From: Vitellaria paradoxa
Lineage: Eukaryota > Streptophyta > Magnoliopsida > Ericales > Sapotaceae
Direction of reading: 5' to 3'
Assembly (NCBI GenBank): GCA_019916065.1
Contig: CM034240.1
Coordinates: 31,571,149-31,635,148 of the forward strand
Length of the DNA stretch: 64,000 nt
Shown one piece after another: positions 33,829 through 46,720 of this stretch. The notes beneath the pieces were generated by a model. That model was not told the DNA's origin. It did not search any database and saw only the letters and a list, made by a program, of their open reading frames with translations. How positions within the stretch are numbered: position 1 is the first letter of the stretch; each line of letters opens with the position of its first letter. A program made the position numbers and the translations under genes.

Positions 33829-35476
33829 TATCATGCCCCAAAATCCCGAGATCCTGAGGAGTGAGTTTAAATTAAAAATTTAATGCACCTGTTCCATTAC
33901 AATCTCATTATTTACTTTCAAAGCCACTGACCATTCAATAATAGAAATGATTAATTGATTAATAAAATACATACCTATATATAAATTAAAATCGAATAAC
34001 ATACGTTTTATCTATTTATAAAGTGATTCCTCCATATACATAAACTTTTGAGACTACCACATTTATAACATAATATAAAACTACTCAATAGAACTGTGGG
34101 ATTCAAACGGTTGTATCGACCCTCCTGGATATCAAGTTCTGTACCTACAACACAGTTTGTGAGGACGTGAGCACCAAACCACTTGTGCTCACGATGTATT
34201 GAAATATACTTTTTGTAACGCATTTCATGAATCTCATAAAAAAATGAATATAACAAAGAATCATCAAATATATCAACACATAGCAGGATAGGACAACATT
34301 AATTCGTAACGTTTATTTTTTTTATTAACCTTTCTTCACTTATTATTTTCTTTTCCCAAGGTAGGGAATGATACTCTATAAGACTATTCCACAAGCAAAG
34401 TGGTAATCCAAAACATTGCCAGTTCGTATAAATATACGAGTTGTAAAGCACCCTTGGGTCTTTGTTTATAGATCCGACTCCAAAGGCCATACCATTTCCG
34501 TTATCATTGTGGATTACTAGTCTACGGGCACGATTACCTGACCCTGCACAGGTTTAGGGTCTTTCAACCCAAGGGTATCTCATGACCCTCCCTATTTTGT
34601 ATAATATTCTCACTTTTCCTAAAATCAACATTTCCTTAGATTTCTCCTTTACATTGTTAAAGTTTAGAAATAATGTATGTAAGTGTGCATCAACTTTCAC
34701 AATTTCATGTCTCCATTTTATCATCTGTTTCACATTGAACACATATTCACCTTATTTCAACATATTATAGCATGTCTCAGCATTGAATAAAAAATTTTGT
34801 AAATCTAATCACAATTTCAGTGTCACTGAAAATCCAGCTGTCAAACTTAATATTAATTTAATAATAATATAAACTTAAACTCACCATTATATCCCTATTA
34901 AAATAAACATCACAAAAAGTATAAATAATACATTAACTTCTCTATCTCAGATTCGAAGAAAAAGTGAAGAAACCCCAAAATTTTAAAACTTCGCTCCTTT
35001 ATATCTCCCATCTTGGACTAAATTACCACAATCCGACGCCACCATGATAATCATAGCATCAAAAATATAAAAATCCCGCTATTCCTAAACTTAAGTCCTC
35101 ACTTTCTCCCTCATCTTTCTCTCTTATTTTTTTCTCTCTTTTCCTTCTATCTTCTCTCTTCTTTTTCTCTTTTTTTTTTCTTTCTCAATTTCCCTTTTCC
35201 CAGCCAAAACATATAACACACATATATATATGTATGTGCAATCATGGGGCTAAGGGGTAAGGGAGGTGATTCATTGGGGTAGGGTGCCAGCAAGCACCCA
35301 TTTCGGGTGCCACGTTCCACCTCTTTTTTTTTCCCCCTAACTTGGTGGTCTCATTTCTTTTAATCGCACATGTATGTATACATATATATAAACAAAGTAA
35401 TTATTGGGTAGCAAACATTTGGTGTAAATTTTTTTTATATAATATATGTTAAAATTTAAAATTTTGGGTTATCATA
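33829..35476 (-). repeat. 3' LTR (minus orientation) of the minus-strand Tekay-like element
   Basis: 1648 bp, co-linear with 39178-40861. It contains a perfect 8-bp stem gtgagcac/gtgctcac at 34167-34192, the Tekay core box (minus) near 34548-34600, a pyrimidine-rich stretch at 35095-35200, and a cacccatttcgggtgcc dyad near 35296-35312. Confidence 0.9.
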
Positions 35477-38400
35477 TTCTCCTCCTTATAAAGTCCTCGA
35501 AATTTGAGGCAATCAGTACAAACATAACTCTAGGAAACAAATATGGATATTTTCCCTGCATTTGAAACTCATACTCCCAAGCAAACTCTTCAGTATCATG
35601 ATGCTTCTAACGTGAACAAGATTATTAAAAAACTTAGTTAAATATTGCTCAGATCATTCCACAAATTAGCAAATAATAGCAAATTGAAAACAAAATATCC
35701 ACGCTTTCGTTACGCTACTCTAAATCTTAGTAACTAATTCAGTGGCTCCTTAAATAATTTATAACAACCCACTATCAAATCCCTATCTTAATACCTTGAA
35801 GTTTAACCTCTATCCTGTATTACATTATATACTATTCGAATTTCCATAGTATTACATTTGATCATTACTTATGTCAAAGTCATTTTCTTAGCAAATTGGA
35901 CCTCAGCATTTCCTTCAATATTGATATTTCCTTATTTGAATTTCCATAACATTTCTCACTTGAATATTTTAGGATTCTTTTTCTATCGATTTTGTCATTC
36001 GATTTATATTTATGCTTCTTTTCCACAATAATCCCTTCCACAATTTCATTTCAATATACCAACGCTCCAACATACCTTATACTGGACTTATCATTATCTC
36101 AAAATGTTACTTCGCTATTCATTTTTAATTTATCCCATTGGTCTAAATTTGAAACACGTGGCCTTAATATTTAATTTCTCTAACTGAAACTCAGAGACTA
36201 TCCAATCAAAACTATACCATAAATCAAATAGGCTACATTAAAATTTAGCACATCAAACACATAATTCATGCTAAAGATCACAATAAGATCATACAAATCG
36301 TATAAAGATACAACACCGAGTATATCATATTTAAGTTTAATAGATATTCGCTAAGCATAGCTACTAAACAAATTAAATCAAATATCTTTTATCATTTTCT
36401 AACTTTCTAACTTTTCCTTTTCATTCCTATACCTCTATCTCTCAAGTATTGCTTCTATCTTAGTTTTTCCCCCACATTTGCATACTCACATTAACTCTAA
36501 TAAGTTATCAAATATCAATCTTCCAATCTAACCCAACTCATTAGACACTGATTAAAATTCACAAGTACTGATTAAAATTCATAAGTTCTAATCCACAAAT
36601 TTACCATGTTATCCACAGCATAATTAATAACTTGAAAATAGGAATATTAACAAATAAACATGGTAGGCTATTTGTTCTATTTCAAAACCCTTCTCCTTCT
36701 GCATATTCATCCTATTCTCTACTCCCAACTGTAATTGGACTTCCTTATTAACTTTTAACTTTTATCAAACTAAACCCAAATACTTTTTTTCTTTCCCAAA
36801 GTCATCTCTTTCACCTAGCTTGATATCCTCACATATATACAGTTACGCACTATAAGCCAGTTAGTAAATTAATATTTCAACTTACAAAAATATGCATCAT
36901 TACTAATATAAGTTCTAGCATAATCTATAAATACTCACGAATATGAAACTTCTTGTCCCACTATTTAATACCATATTCCTCATTTCTATTATACACACAT
37001 ATATATCTACATACCACATCAACTTCATACCAGACTTCAACAAGTAATCCTTCACTAATCAAGAATTCAGCATTTGCATAACATACAATGTCTTAAGAAC
37101 ATACACACTTCTTCAACTTCTCTAGGTAATCATTAAACACCCTGCCCTTCAAATTCATAAATACTATCGGGACATTAGTCAATCGAAATGGCATTATCAG
37201 GAACTTGTAGAATGTCATCTTAGGAATATCCTCCTACCTTATCCTTAATTTGTGTCACCCAAACCTTAAATTAGTCTTTGAAAATATTGATGATCCCTTC
37301 AACTAGTTAAACAATTCATCGATTCTTGATAAAGAATATGTAACACACATCCTCAATGTCTCGCAGCTGGAATCTCATAACCCCCTATCCATATTATTAA
37401 TATCATTCCTAAATATTCCTAGAAATTTATTTTTTCTATTATCATAATTTTTGTCCCAAGAATCTCAAAATCCAAAGTGTTTTCTCGAAGACTTCCTGAA
37501 AGTAACTCTAGTATGACCAAATTCCTTAACCTCTTACTTAAAGCATTGACCATTATATTGACCTCACCCAAATAAAATTAGAAATTTTAAAACCAAAATC
37601 TTCCTAGTACTCCATTCAATTACATTGTCTCACAATCAAATCACGTTACATAAATAACAACTTTGAAATTCTGGTGTTCTGAGCACATCCTAGCTCTTTT
37701 GCTATTCCACTAACTCTATCAAGACTTTAATGCAAAACCATTTCAGTTAATCTTTCTCATATGATTTCAACTACCTTGACTCACGCTGTTATCTAATCAT
37801 TATTCATCAGAACACCACCTAAATGTTCTCGTACTCTATCACGATATCTAAGGTAACCCCTTCTATGGGTAAAAGTAACCAACATAAAGTTTCCCATAAA
37901 ATGTTCTTTTACCCCATCAATTTCTAACTTTTTCCTAGATTAGTCGAATCAATAAGTTTGTCAGCTGAGAGGTATCCTACATAGGGCAGTGGTAGTAACC
38001 CACTAGACTCTTAATGCTTGGATATCAAATATAACCTCAACCATACTCAGCTAATAAAACTGAAACCTTTAGAGGATCAATCACAATTACCTGACCCAAT
38101 ATTACTTGACTCCAAACTTTGTCTCGAACAAACGGAACTCACGTATAACCATTCAAGCGATAGTTAAAACTAGGTCTCATCAATTATTTGTAAGCTTAAC
38201 AATCTTTAATTTACTTAAAACCACCATCCCTTCTTAATGAAAATTTTTAAGGCTCCCTCAGCAAAATACTACACTAGTTAAAACCATAGGACCACAAACC
38301 ACTTAATTAAATTCTAAACTTCCAAAACTTAACCAGTACCGTAGAATATGGCGCAATTCAAACACTAGTGACATCTAATATAGAATCTAAGAAAAGCTAA

Positions 38401-39150
38401 TCTGTCTTTAAGGAAATTCACCCCACTCTTTCTCAAGAAATACCTCCACAATCTACACATTACTCACAGAAATAAAACTGAGACCCCTTCTCATTCAACC
38501 TCAAATTGGCTATCTAAACACAAAGTTTTCCAATGCACTTAATATCATTAATGGAGAAAGTAGCATTACTCTTGTTTCATCTAAACTACGGTGTCATCAG
38601 TCAAGATAGTCGCCACTAATCCATAATATCGATCAATCACCACTTATAAAGTTGCTAATTTATCCATTTCAAATTTTAAATTTCTTCTATAGCCATTACT
38701 ACCTCAAAATCACCTCACAATTACACAGCACTTGCCAATAAAATGCAATCTCAATAAATCCTTTAGTCACTAAGTTAAACTTTTTAAGCCTCTTGGATTT
38801 CAAATTTAAAATCTTTTTATTATATTCACATCTACATCTAACCATTATTCTTGATGCCAGAGCTACCACCAAAACATCTTTCACACTTTATGCCTAACCC
38901 CAACAAACCATTGCCAATTAACCCACTTCCTCACATACCAGCTTTATTTACCATCAGCTAAGAATATTTAATAAGTTTTTATGTCCCTTACCAATAGGGT
39001 CACTATTCTGGCAACATTCCCAATTACATTTGCTTACACCACCAACTATACCATAAAATACCAGTGAGTTCATTTTCAGAAATAACTAAAAGTTAGTTAT
39101 AACACACAAGCATACAACATATAATGCCAAGCTCCCACTATCCCTTAGTT
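35477..39150 (-). pseudogene. Decayed interior of the minus-strand Tekay-like element
   Basis: On the minus strand, in order: an unreadable leader, then VIVIDPLKV (near 38070) and VGYYHCPM, stop, DTSQLTNLLIRL (38002 down to 37941). These correspond to the RT thumb/connection. RNase H-like text follows near 37720-37640, and then the RT-palm fragment MPFRLTNVPIVFMNLKGRVF (37194 down to ~37135). Past this, to 35477, no domain is readable. The order RT tail, RNase H, RT palm matches the plus-strand element (19704, 20060, 24078). A purine tract, ataaggaggagaa on the minus strand, sits at 35477-35491. Confidence 0.6.
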
Positions 39151-39174
39151 ATGCTAACCTTGGCTCTGATAACA
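39150..39174 (-). promoter_or_regulatory. tRNA-iMet-type primer-binding site, minus strand
   Basis: The reverse complement reads tgttatcagagccaagg just inside the LTR edge at 39178. It is one substitution from tggtatcagagcc and sets the element's orientation. Confidence 0.8.
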
Positions 39175-39177
39175 CCC

Positions 39178-40861
39178 TGTCACGTCCCGAAATCCCCAAG
39201 ATCTCGAGAAGTGAGTTTAAATTGAAAATTTAATGCACCTGGTCTATTACAATCTCATTATTTACTTTTCAAAGCCACTAATCACTCACTAATAGAAATG
39301 ATTAATTGATTAATAAAATACACGCCTATATTTAAATTAAAATCGAATAACATACATTTTATTTATTTGTAAAATGAATCTTCCATATACATAAATTTTG
39401 ACATTACCACATTTATAACATAATATAAAACTACTCAATAGAACTGCGAAGTTCAAACTGTTGTATCGGCCCTCCTAGATACCAGGTTCTGTACCTACAA
39501 CACAGTCTGTAGGGACGTAAGCACCAAATCACTTGTGCTCATAATGTATAAAAATATACATTTTGTAATGCATTTCATGAATCACATAAAAAATGAATAT
39601 AGTAAAGAATCATCAAATATATCAACACATAGCAGGATATGACAACATTAATTCGTAATTTTTATTTCTCTTATTAACCTTTCTTCATTTATTATTTTCT
39701 TTTCCCAATGTAGGGAAGGATACTCTACAAGACCGTCCCGCAAGCAAAGTTGTAGTCCAAAACATCGCTAGTTAGTGTAAATATATGAGTCGCAAAGCAC
39801 TCCTGCGTCGTTGTTTATAGATCCAAGTCTAAAGGTCACGATGAGCCTTACCATTTTCGTTGTCGTTATGGATTATTAGTCCATGGACATGATTACCTGA
39901 CCTTGCACAAGTTTAAGGTCTTTCAACCCCAAGGGTATCTCATGAGCCTCCCTATTTTGTATAGTATCCTCACTTTTTCCAAAATCAACATTTGCTTAGA
40001 TTTCCCTTTTACATTGTTAAAGTTTAGAAATAATGTATGTGAGTGTGTATCAACTTTCACAATTCCATATCTCCATTTTATCATCTATTTCACATTGAAC
40101 ATATATTCACCTTATTTCAACACATCATAGCATGTCTCAGCATTGAATAGAAAATTTTGTAAATCCAATCACAATTTCAATGTCACTGAAAATCCAGCTA
40201 TCAAACTTAATATTAATTTAATAATAATATAAACTTAAACTCACCATTATATCCCTATTAAAATAAACATCACAAAAAGTATAAATAATACATTAATTTT
40301 CTTACTTCAAATCAGAAGAAAATGTGAAGAAACCCCAAAATTTTAAAACTCTGCTCCTTCGTATCTCCCATCATGGGCCGAATTACCACGATCCGACACC
40401 GCCATAATGATCACAACATTGAAAATACAAAAAGTCCTACTATTCCTAAACTTAAGTCCTCACTTTTTCCCTTCTCTTTCTCTCTCATTTTTTTCTCTTT
40501 CCTCCTTTTCTCTTCTTTCTTCTTTTTCTCTTTTTTTTTTCCTTTTTCTTCCTTTTTTTCTTTCTCGGCTCACCTTTCCCAGAACATATAGTACGTATAT
40601 ATATATTTATCTACAATCATGGGGCTAAGGGGTAGGAGAGGTGTTTCATTGGGCTAGGGTACTAGCAAGCACCCATTTCGGGTGCCACGTTCCACCTCTT
40701 TTTCTTTTTTTTTTTTCTCCTTAACTTGGTGGCCACGTTTCTTTTAACTGCACATTTATGTATACATAAATATATAAACAAAGTAATTATTGGGTAGCAA
40801 ATATTTGGTGTAAATTTTTTTATTTAATATATGTTAAAATTTAACATTTTGAGTTATCACA
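39178..40861 (-). repeat. 5' LTR (minus orientation) of the minus-strand Tekay-like element
   Basis: 1684 bp with intact tg...ca ends. It contains the stem-loop at 39517-39542, the core box near 39905-39960, a pyrimidine-rich stretch at 40440-40565 and the cacccatttcgggtgcc dyad near 40670-40687. Confidence 0.9.
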
Positions 40862-40866
40862 GATGC

Positions 40867-41869
40867 ACGGATTTGTCATATTATATATTTATTTTAATCT
40901 TTAATTAGACATTATGTTAATAATCATTTAAGAAAAATAACTTTAATTAAATTATATGTAAAAATTAATTAACTTGTTAAATAAAAAATTTAATTCATTA
41001 ACAAATTTAGGTAAAAATTTATGAATAACTTGAAATAATATGTTAAAAAATAATTAGATATGTAAATTAACAAAAATCTAAAAATGAATTTATTACATTA
41101 TTTTTTATTTTTCTTTTTATTTGTAAATTTTATTTGATCTCTATTATCAAAATAGAATGAAATAAGATGATAATATTTGATTTAAACTATAATTCTAAAT
41201 TTTATATAATGAAATAAAATTTAATTATTATTAAAATAAAAATATAAGAATTGTAAGATTATTTACGACTCTAGAAGTGTATGCTGTCAAATAAAATAAT
41301 TATTGATATATTATACCATTCATGAGAAATATTAAAAAAATAATTTATGATAAACATTATGATAAATTATAATTAGACTAAATGATAAATCAGATAAAAA
41401 TTTATAATATAATTTAAATAAATTTGGATTAAAAAGATATATATTCTGTGTTATGCAATTATGACTACAAATTATATTTTTAAATTGATAAATTCGCATT
41501 TTAAAATAATGCATTCTATCTAAAACATATAACAAAAATTTATAATAAATTCACAAATTATATTTAATGAAATTATATTTTTAATAAGATAGTAAAACTA
41601 TCACTCAGTATTATATATTTTATCTAAATTGAATTATAATATTTAATATAGATATAATAATTTAAAAATTAACATAATGATCAATGTAGAATTTAATTCA
41701 ATTGACAATGAAAGAACCAACTATAAAAACTTCAATTTACATAAAACACACCATATTTTTGTTAAATATAATTAGATTAATCATAGTCACCAATTAAATA
41801 AAATTCTATTAAATAATTATAAATTAAGATAGAATTTAAATGGCATCTCAATATTCAGAACACAAAAAA
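40867..41869. other. Very AT-rich DNA without genes
   Basis: Mostly A/T homopolymer-like sequence. 41385-41860 is a diverged direct repeat of 45780-46200, sharing gcattctatctaaaacatat and gaatttaattcaattgacaa. No reading frame of interest. Confidence 0.5.
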
Positions 41870-42840
41870 TTTTAAATTTTAAGAACAACGAAATATTTAA
41901 TGAAATCTAAAAAGTTACATTAAAAATTACATTAAATAAAAATAGAATAAATTTTAAAAAATTCATACTTTATATATTTGAATGAACAAATTAAAAAATA
42001 AATCAAATAAGAGACTTTTTCTATAATATGATGCATAAAAAATCTAAAATTTTATCAATATAAAAAATATAACAAAAATTAAATTAACAATTACATTAAA
42101 AAATAAAATCTATAAAAATCAAAGCTTATATATTTCAATGAATAAATTAAAAATAAGCCAAAAAATAAATACATAAACAAAAAATAATTTCAATGTAAAA
42201 GAATATTATCTAATAAAAATAAATATAATGATTTGTTGATATGGGGAAAGATTTCAATGAATAGCTCTATGAAAATGTTAACAAAATTGAAATATGAAAC
42301 TTTGTAATGCTTTGAAAAAATTTTTATCATTATTGTACAATAATATTTTCACATTAAACAAAAAAATAAAATAAAATTTAAAAAATATACTTTATATATT
42401 TAAATAAATAAATTGAAAAATAACCCAAAAAGAGGCTTCTGCTAGAATTTAATACACAAAAAATTTAAATTTTAACAATAGTGAAAATATAATAAAATCT
42501 AAAAAATTATGTAAACAATCACATTAAAAATTTACAATAAAATTTAAAATAAATCGTACCTTCTATTTTTGAATGAACAAATTGAAGAATATTGTAAAGA
42601 ATAGGCTTTTCCTGAAATCTGATGCACAAAATATTAAAATTTTATTAGTAATTAAAAATATAATAAAATTTAAAAATATAATATTAACAATCACATTAAA
42701 AAGTAGAATAAAATCTGAAAAAGTCAAATCTGAAAAAGTAGTATAATATTTTAATGAATGAATTAAAAAATAAGTCAAAACATAAATGCATAAACAAAAA
42801 AATAATTTCAATATAAAGTATCATCTAATAAAAATAAATA
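41870..42840. repeat. Degenerate AT-rich tandem repeat block
   Basis: A loose ~200-bp unit recurs about four times. Its recurring pieces are gaatgaacaaattaaa, agaggcttttcctgaaat, gatgcacaaaa and ttaacaatcacattaaaaa, near 41990-42130, 42130-42230, 42400-42560 and 42575-42790. Borders are imprecise. Confidence 0.5.
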
Positions 42841-42929
42841 AAGCAAACTTATTTGCATTCTTAATGACCAAAAACAAAACTAACAAACAATATTATGTAG
42901 TACACACTCACTTTCAACCATGTTAATTA

Positions 42930-43807
42930 TAAATAAAAGTCATCAAAAGAAAATTCTAAGAAATTTTTTCAAGGTGTGAATTAAGTTGCTATGTTATTAG
43001 AATTTCAAGTGAATTCGTTTTCTATTTCAGATAGAAATATATTATTTAATCCAATACATATCAAATATTTGGTACTAGTTAATTAAAATTATCACAATTA
43101 ATATATATTTTTTATACAGTATTAAGATAATAATAATAAAAAGTGTAAAGTATAAAAATCATCTCTATAGTTTACCCTTAGTATTACTTTAATCCCACAG
43201 TTTTAATTATAACAATCAAATTTCTACACTTTCGATCAAGTGGCAATTTAGTCCTTTCATTAGTTGGTTGTTACACAAAACCGTTAGACTGAGGGTAAAA
43301 AAGGTAATTTTATAGAATAAAGTACAAAATCCATCCCCTACACTTTATCTTTGGTGTTACTTTAGTCTCTCATATTTTAATTATAACAGTTAAAGCCTTA
43401 CACTTTTGGTGTGCATATTTGAAATATATTTTATTAAATTATGTAACATATTTTAATTTAAAATATATTTTAATTATTTTTAATAAATAATATAACGAAT
43501 TATTTTTAATAAATTTTCATTTTATTGAATTAAAAATTTTTAACAAAAAATAAAATTAAATTAAAAGTACAATTAAATTAATAATATAATAAAACTAATA
43601 TTTTATTTAGTTTGATTAATATGAAACATATTTTATTAAATTCAATTAATTTTTTAAATAAATAGTAAAATTAAATAATTTATCAAAGGGTGATTTAGTG
43701 GTTTTAGTAGTAGTCGTTATAATTAACGAAATAGAATCAAAATAGTCATACAAATGGATATGTTTTCTTGATTTGAACACATATACAAAATTATAAGTAT
43801 ACATATA

Positions 43808-43844
<37 letters not shown>

Positions 43845-44830
43845 AAGAGAAATTCAGAGATAAAAAATTCAGAAAATAGCGATTCTGAGGCCATTTGGTA
43901 TCACTACCATTTTCTATTTGTGTTTAACTCTTCATATTTTCTAATTTTTGTTTTCTATGATCATTTTTTTCTGAAATAAATATTGAAACTACATTTAGTT
44001 TTAATAAAATATGTAATTTTATTATTTTTTTAAAAATTAATTGAATTTAATAAAATATATTTCATATTAATTAAATTAAATTAAATATTAATTTAATCAT
44101 ATTATTATTATTTTAATTATATTATTTATTAAAAAAATTTAATAAAAATATTTCAAATTAAAATATTTTATATAATTTAATAAATTATATTTCAGATTGT
44201 ATTATTTATTAAAAATAATTTAATAAAATATATTTCAAATATACACAAAAAATGTAGTGATTTGACTATTACAATTGAAACATGAGGGATTAAAGTAATA
44301 CCAAAAGTAAACTATAGGAGGTGATTTTTGTATTTTATCCTGCAAAATTACCTTTTTACAATCAATTTAACGGTTGTGTGTAATGACCAACGGAAGGATT
44401 AAATTACTATTTCACTGAAAGTGTTGAGATTTAATTGTTACAATTAAAACGTGTGGGACTAAAGTAATACTGAAAGTAAACTATAAGGCTAGTTTTTTAT
44501 ACCTTGCCCTAATAAAAATTATATGATCATCATGTGATTCAAAAATAATTTACCATAAATAAAAACTATCACAATAAAATTCTAACAATTTTTTTCTGAG
44601 TGTGAATACTATTTTATATATTTTTTAAGTTGCTATGTATATTAGAATTTCATGTGAATTCGTATTCTATTTCATATAGGAATATATTATTTAATCCAAC
44701 ACATATCAAATCTTTAGTATAGGTCAATTGAAATTATCACAATTAATACATATATTTTGTACAATATTAAGATAATAAGAATAAAAATTATACGATGATC
44801 AAGTGATTCAAAAAATAATTTACCTATCAA
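42930..44830. repeat. Tandem duplication of ~250 bp split by a Mutator-like element
   Basis: Unit one runs ~42930-43142 and resumes at 44519-44560. Unit two is ~44561-44830. Shared text includes gaattcgttttctatttca (gaattcgtattctatttca in unit two), aaattatcacaattaata and gtgattcaaaaa. The inserted element interrupts only the first unit, so the duplication is older. Confidence 0.65.
43143..44509. mobile_element. Non-autonomous Mutator-like element with long terminal inverted repeats
   Basis: A 9-bp TSD, taataaaaa, flanks it at 43134-43142 and 44510-44518. The ends are inverted repeats: gtgtaaagtataaaaa on the left and gggcaaggtataaaaa on the reversed right. The similarity continues for at least ~270 bp (43143-43420 against 44235-44509). 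Each arm holds two related sub-units, both with a tagtttac...gtattactttaatccc-type run. The centre (~43690-43980) has a TA/GA microsatellite at 43808-43850 and no transposase. TSD length and long TIRs point to the Mutator superfamily. Confidence 0.8.
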
Positions 44831-44831
44831 T

Positions 44832-45710
44832 TGTTTAGGTCTCTTTGTTTATACTTGTAAGGTTTTTTAGTGGCAAATCCATACAAAATCTTAAATTAAA
44901 TGTGGCAAATTTGAATATTTTCTAAATTGAAGAGAGGAGAAGATTTACATATTTCCTAAATTGAAAATTTTTCAAAATGGGCAAGTTTCCAAAAGAACAT
45001 AACTGCAATAATATTGCAAATCCAAGTCCAATTAGGAGTAAAGAAGAAGATTGCACAGATTAGGAAACACGCAAAAAAATTCAGTGTACCTCGCAAGGAG
45101 CGTGCAGCTGCGCCACGTGGCGCTGGGAGCTCGCAAGATGCACGCAAGTTTGACCTTTTGGCAGTAGACCCCGCAGGAAGTGCGTTGGGAAACTGATGAT
45201 TCGAGATATAGAAGATTTTGTTTCTGTTTAGGAAATCTACCTATATATATGAATCCAAATTGAAATAGGATTTTGATTATATATTTGAGCCCTAATTGGA
45301 ATAGGATGTGTAAGTCTACATATATGCACCCAAGCTTAATGTACAAGATAAAATTAAAGAGGCATATTATAGAGTCTTGTGAGAGAGAGAATTTTTCTTT
45401 GTGAGCTTATAGCTCTTTCTCTTATTTCCATTATTCTTAGTTGAGTCTGTTCACTTTCTAAGGAGTTGGAAAGTTTGTTTCCACTTGGTCTAGGTGTGTC
45501 GAGGATTCGAGTAAGTGCTTTAAAGAAGTCGTGCGAGGAGTCATAGAGATTTCAAGTGGGTACTTGTAACCTAATTATATAGTGGAAGTTTGAGTGGTCT
45601 CTGAAATCGGACTCGGAGTTTTACCTTTACTAATTGGTAAAGGGTTTCTTCGTTACCAATCCTGTGTTCGTTATTTTTGTGATTGGTTGATTGATTTAGG
45701 TGATTCAAAA
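44832..45710 (+). mobile_element. Copia-like LTR fragment or solo LTR
   Basis: It begins near tgtttaggtctc. It has a G+C-rich, CpG-rich patch at 45085-45190 in otherwise AT-rich DNA, a TATA-like tatatatat near 45243 and a gagagagagaatttttc leader-like stretch near 45382. It ends near gattggttgattgatt. It aligns in order with 61000-61740 (gtctct, aaatccat, cgcaag, tatatat, ttatagag, gagaattt). Exact ends and TSD could not be fixed. Confidence 0.5.
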
Positions 45711-46720
45711 ATTTTCAATACTCTTTTATCCTTAAAAAAAATAGTTTATGATCTTTATCTAAATATATTAGTTAGGAATAAAATTTAAATAAATTTTGAT
45801 TAAGAATATATATTAAAAATTATAAAATTATAATTCTAAATTCATAAAATTATATTTAACAAAATATATTTTAAGACAAAGCATTCTATCTAAAACATAT
45901 ATTTAAATAATATAATATGTTCACAAAATTATATTCAACGAAAATATATTTTTAATAAGATTATAAAATTATTATTTTATATTATAATTTTTATCTAAAT
46001 TGAATTCTAATAATTAATATAGACATAATAATTTATAAATTAATATAATAATAATCAATGTGGAATTTAATTCAATTGACATGAAAGGATAAATGTAAAA
46101 ATTTTAATTTGTTAAATAAATTTAGAATAATCATAATTTTTTATTAAATAGAATTCTATGAGGTAATTATAAATTAAGATATAATTTAAATAGAGTTAGA
46201 TTTAATTCAATTGACAACGAAGGAGATAAGGATAAAAATTTTGAATTTATTAAATAGAATTAGATTAACTATAATCTCTAATTAAATAGAATTCTATTAG
46301 ATAATTATAAATTAAGATATAATTTAAATAGTGTTCCAATATTTAATTTTGAAAGCCACAGGTTAGAACCATAGCATGCAACGTAGCGTAATGGTGTTTC
46401 TAAACTCTACTTTATATATATATATATATATATATTTAAATTAAGATAAAATTTAAATAGAGTTCCAATACTTATTTTTAAAAACCACATGTATATATTT
46501 AATTCAATTGACAATGAAAAAGATAAAAATAAAAATTTTAATTTATTAAATAAAATTAGAGTAACCATAATCCCTAGTTAAATAGAATTCTATTTGATAA
46601 TTATAAATTAGGATACAATTTAAATAGAGTTCTAATATTTAATTTTGAAAGCCACAAGTCACAACCATAATATGAGAGTGGCATTTTTAGATTCTTCTTT
46701 ATATATATTTAATATGACTA
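45711..46720. repeat. AT-rich direct and tandem repeats
   Basis: 45780-46200 repeats 41385-41860. Within 46055-46700 a ~130-230-bp unit recurs three to four times, with tttaattcaattgacaa, aaatagaattctatt, gataattataaattaagata and ttttgaaagccaca. A TA microsatellite lies at ~46413-46434. Confidence 0.6.

Larger units (their letters stand above)
33829..40861 (-). mobile_element. Tekay/Del-like LTR retrotransposon, minus strand
   Basis: LTRs at 33829-35476 and 39178-40861 with an exact 5-bp TSD gatgc at 33824-33828 and 40862-40866. The minus-strand PBS lies just inside the right LTR (39174 downward) and the polypurine tract just inside the left one. LTR ends on the plus strand are tgtcacgtcccg and gttatcaca; the left copy has decayed to tatcatgcccc and gttatcata. 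The interior is only ~3.7 kb with decayed pol. Orientation is opposite to the Tekay-like element at 8988-28956, but the interior is homologous to it. Confidence 0.9.

Noticed and set aside
40373..40628. Ser/Phe/Leu-rich frames
   Set aside because: Translation of the pyrimidine-rich LTR tract; the matching region of the other LTR (35095-35200) is not open in the same way.
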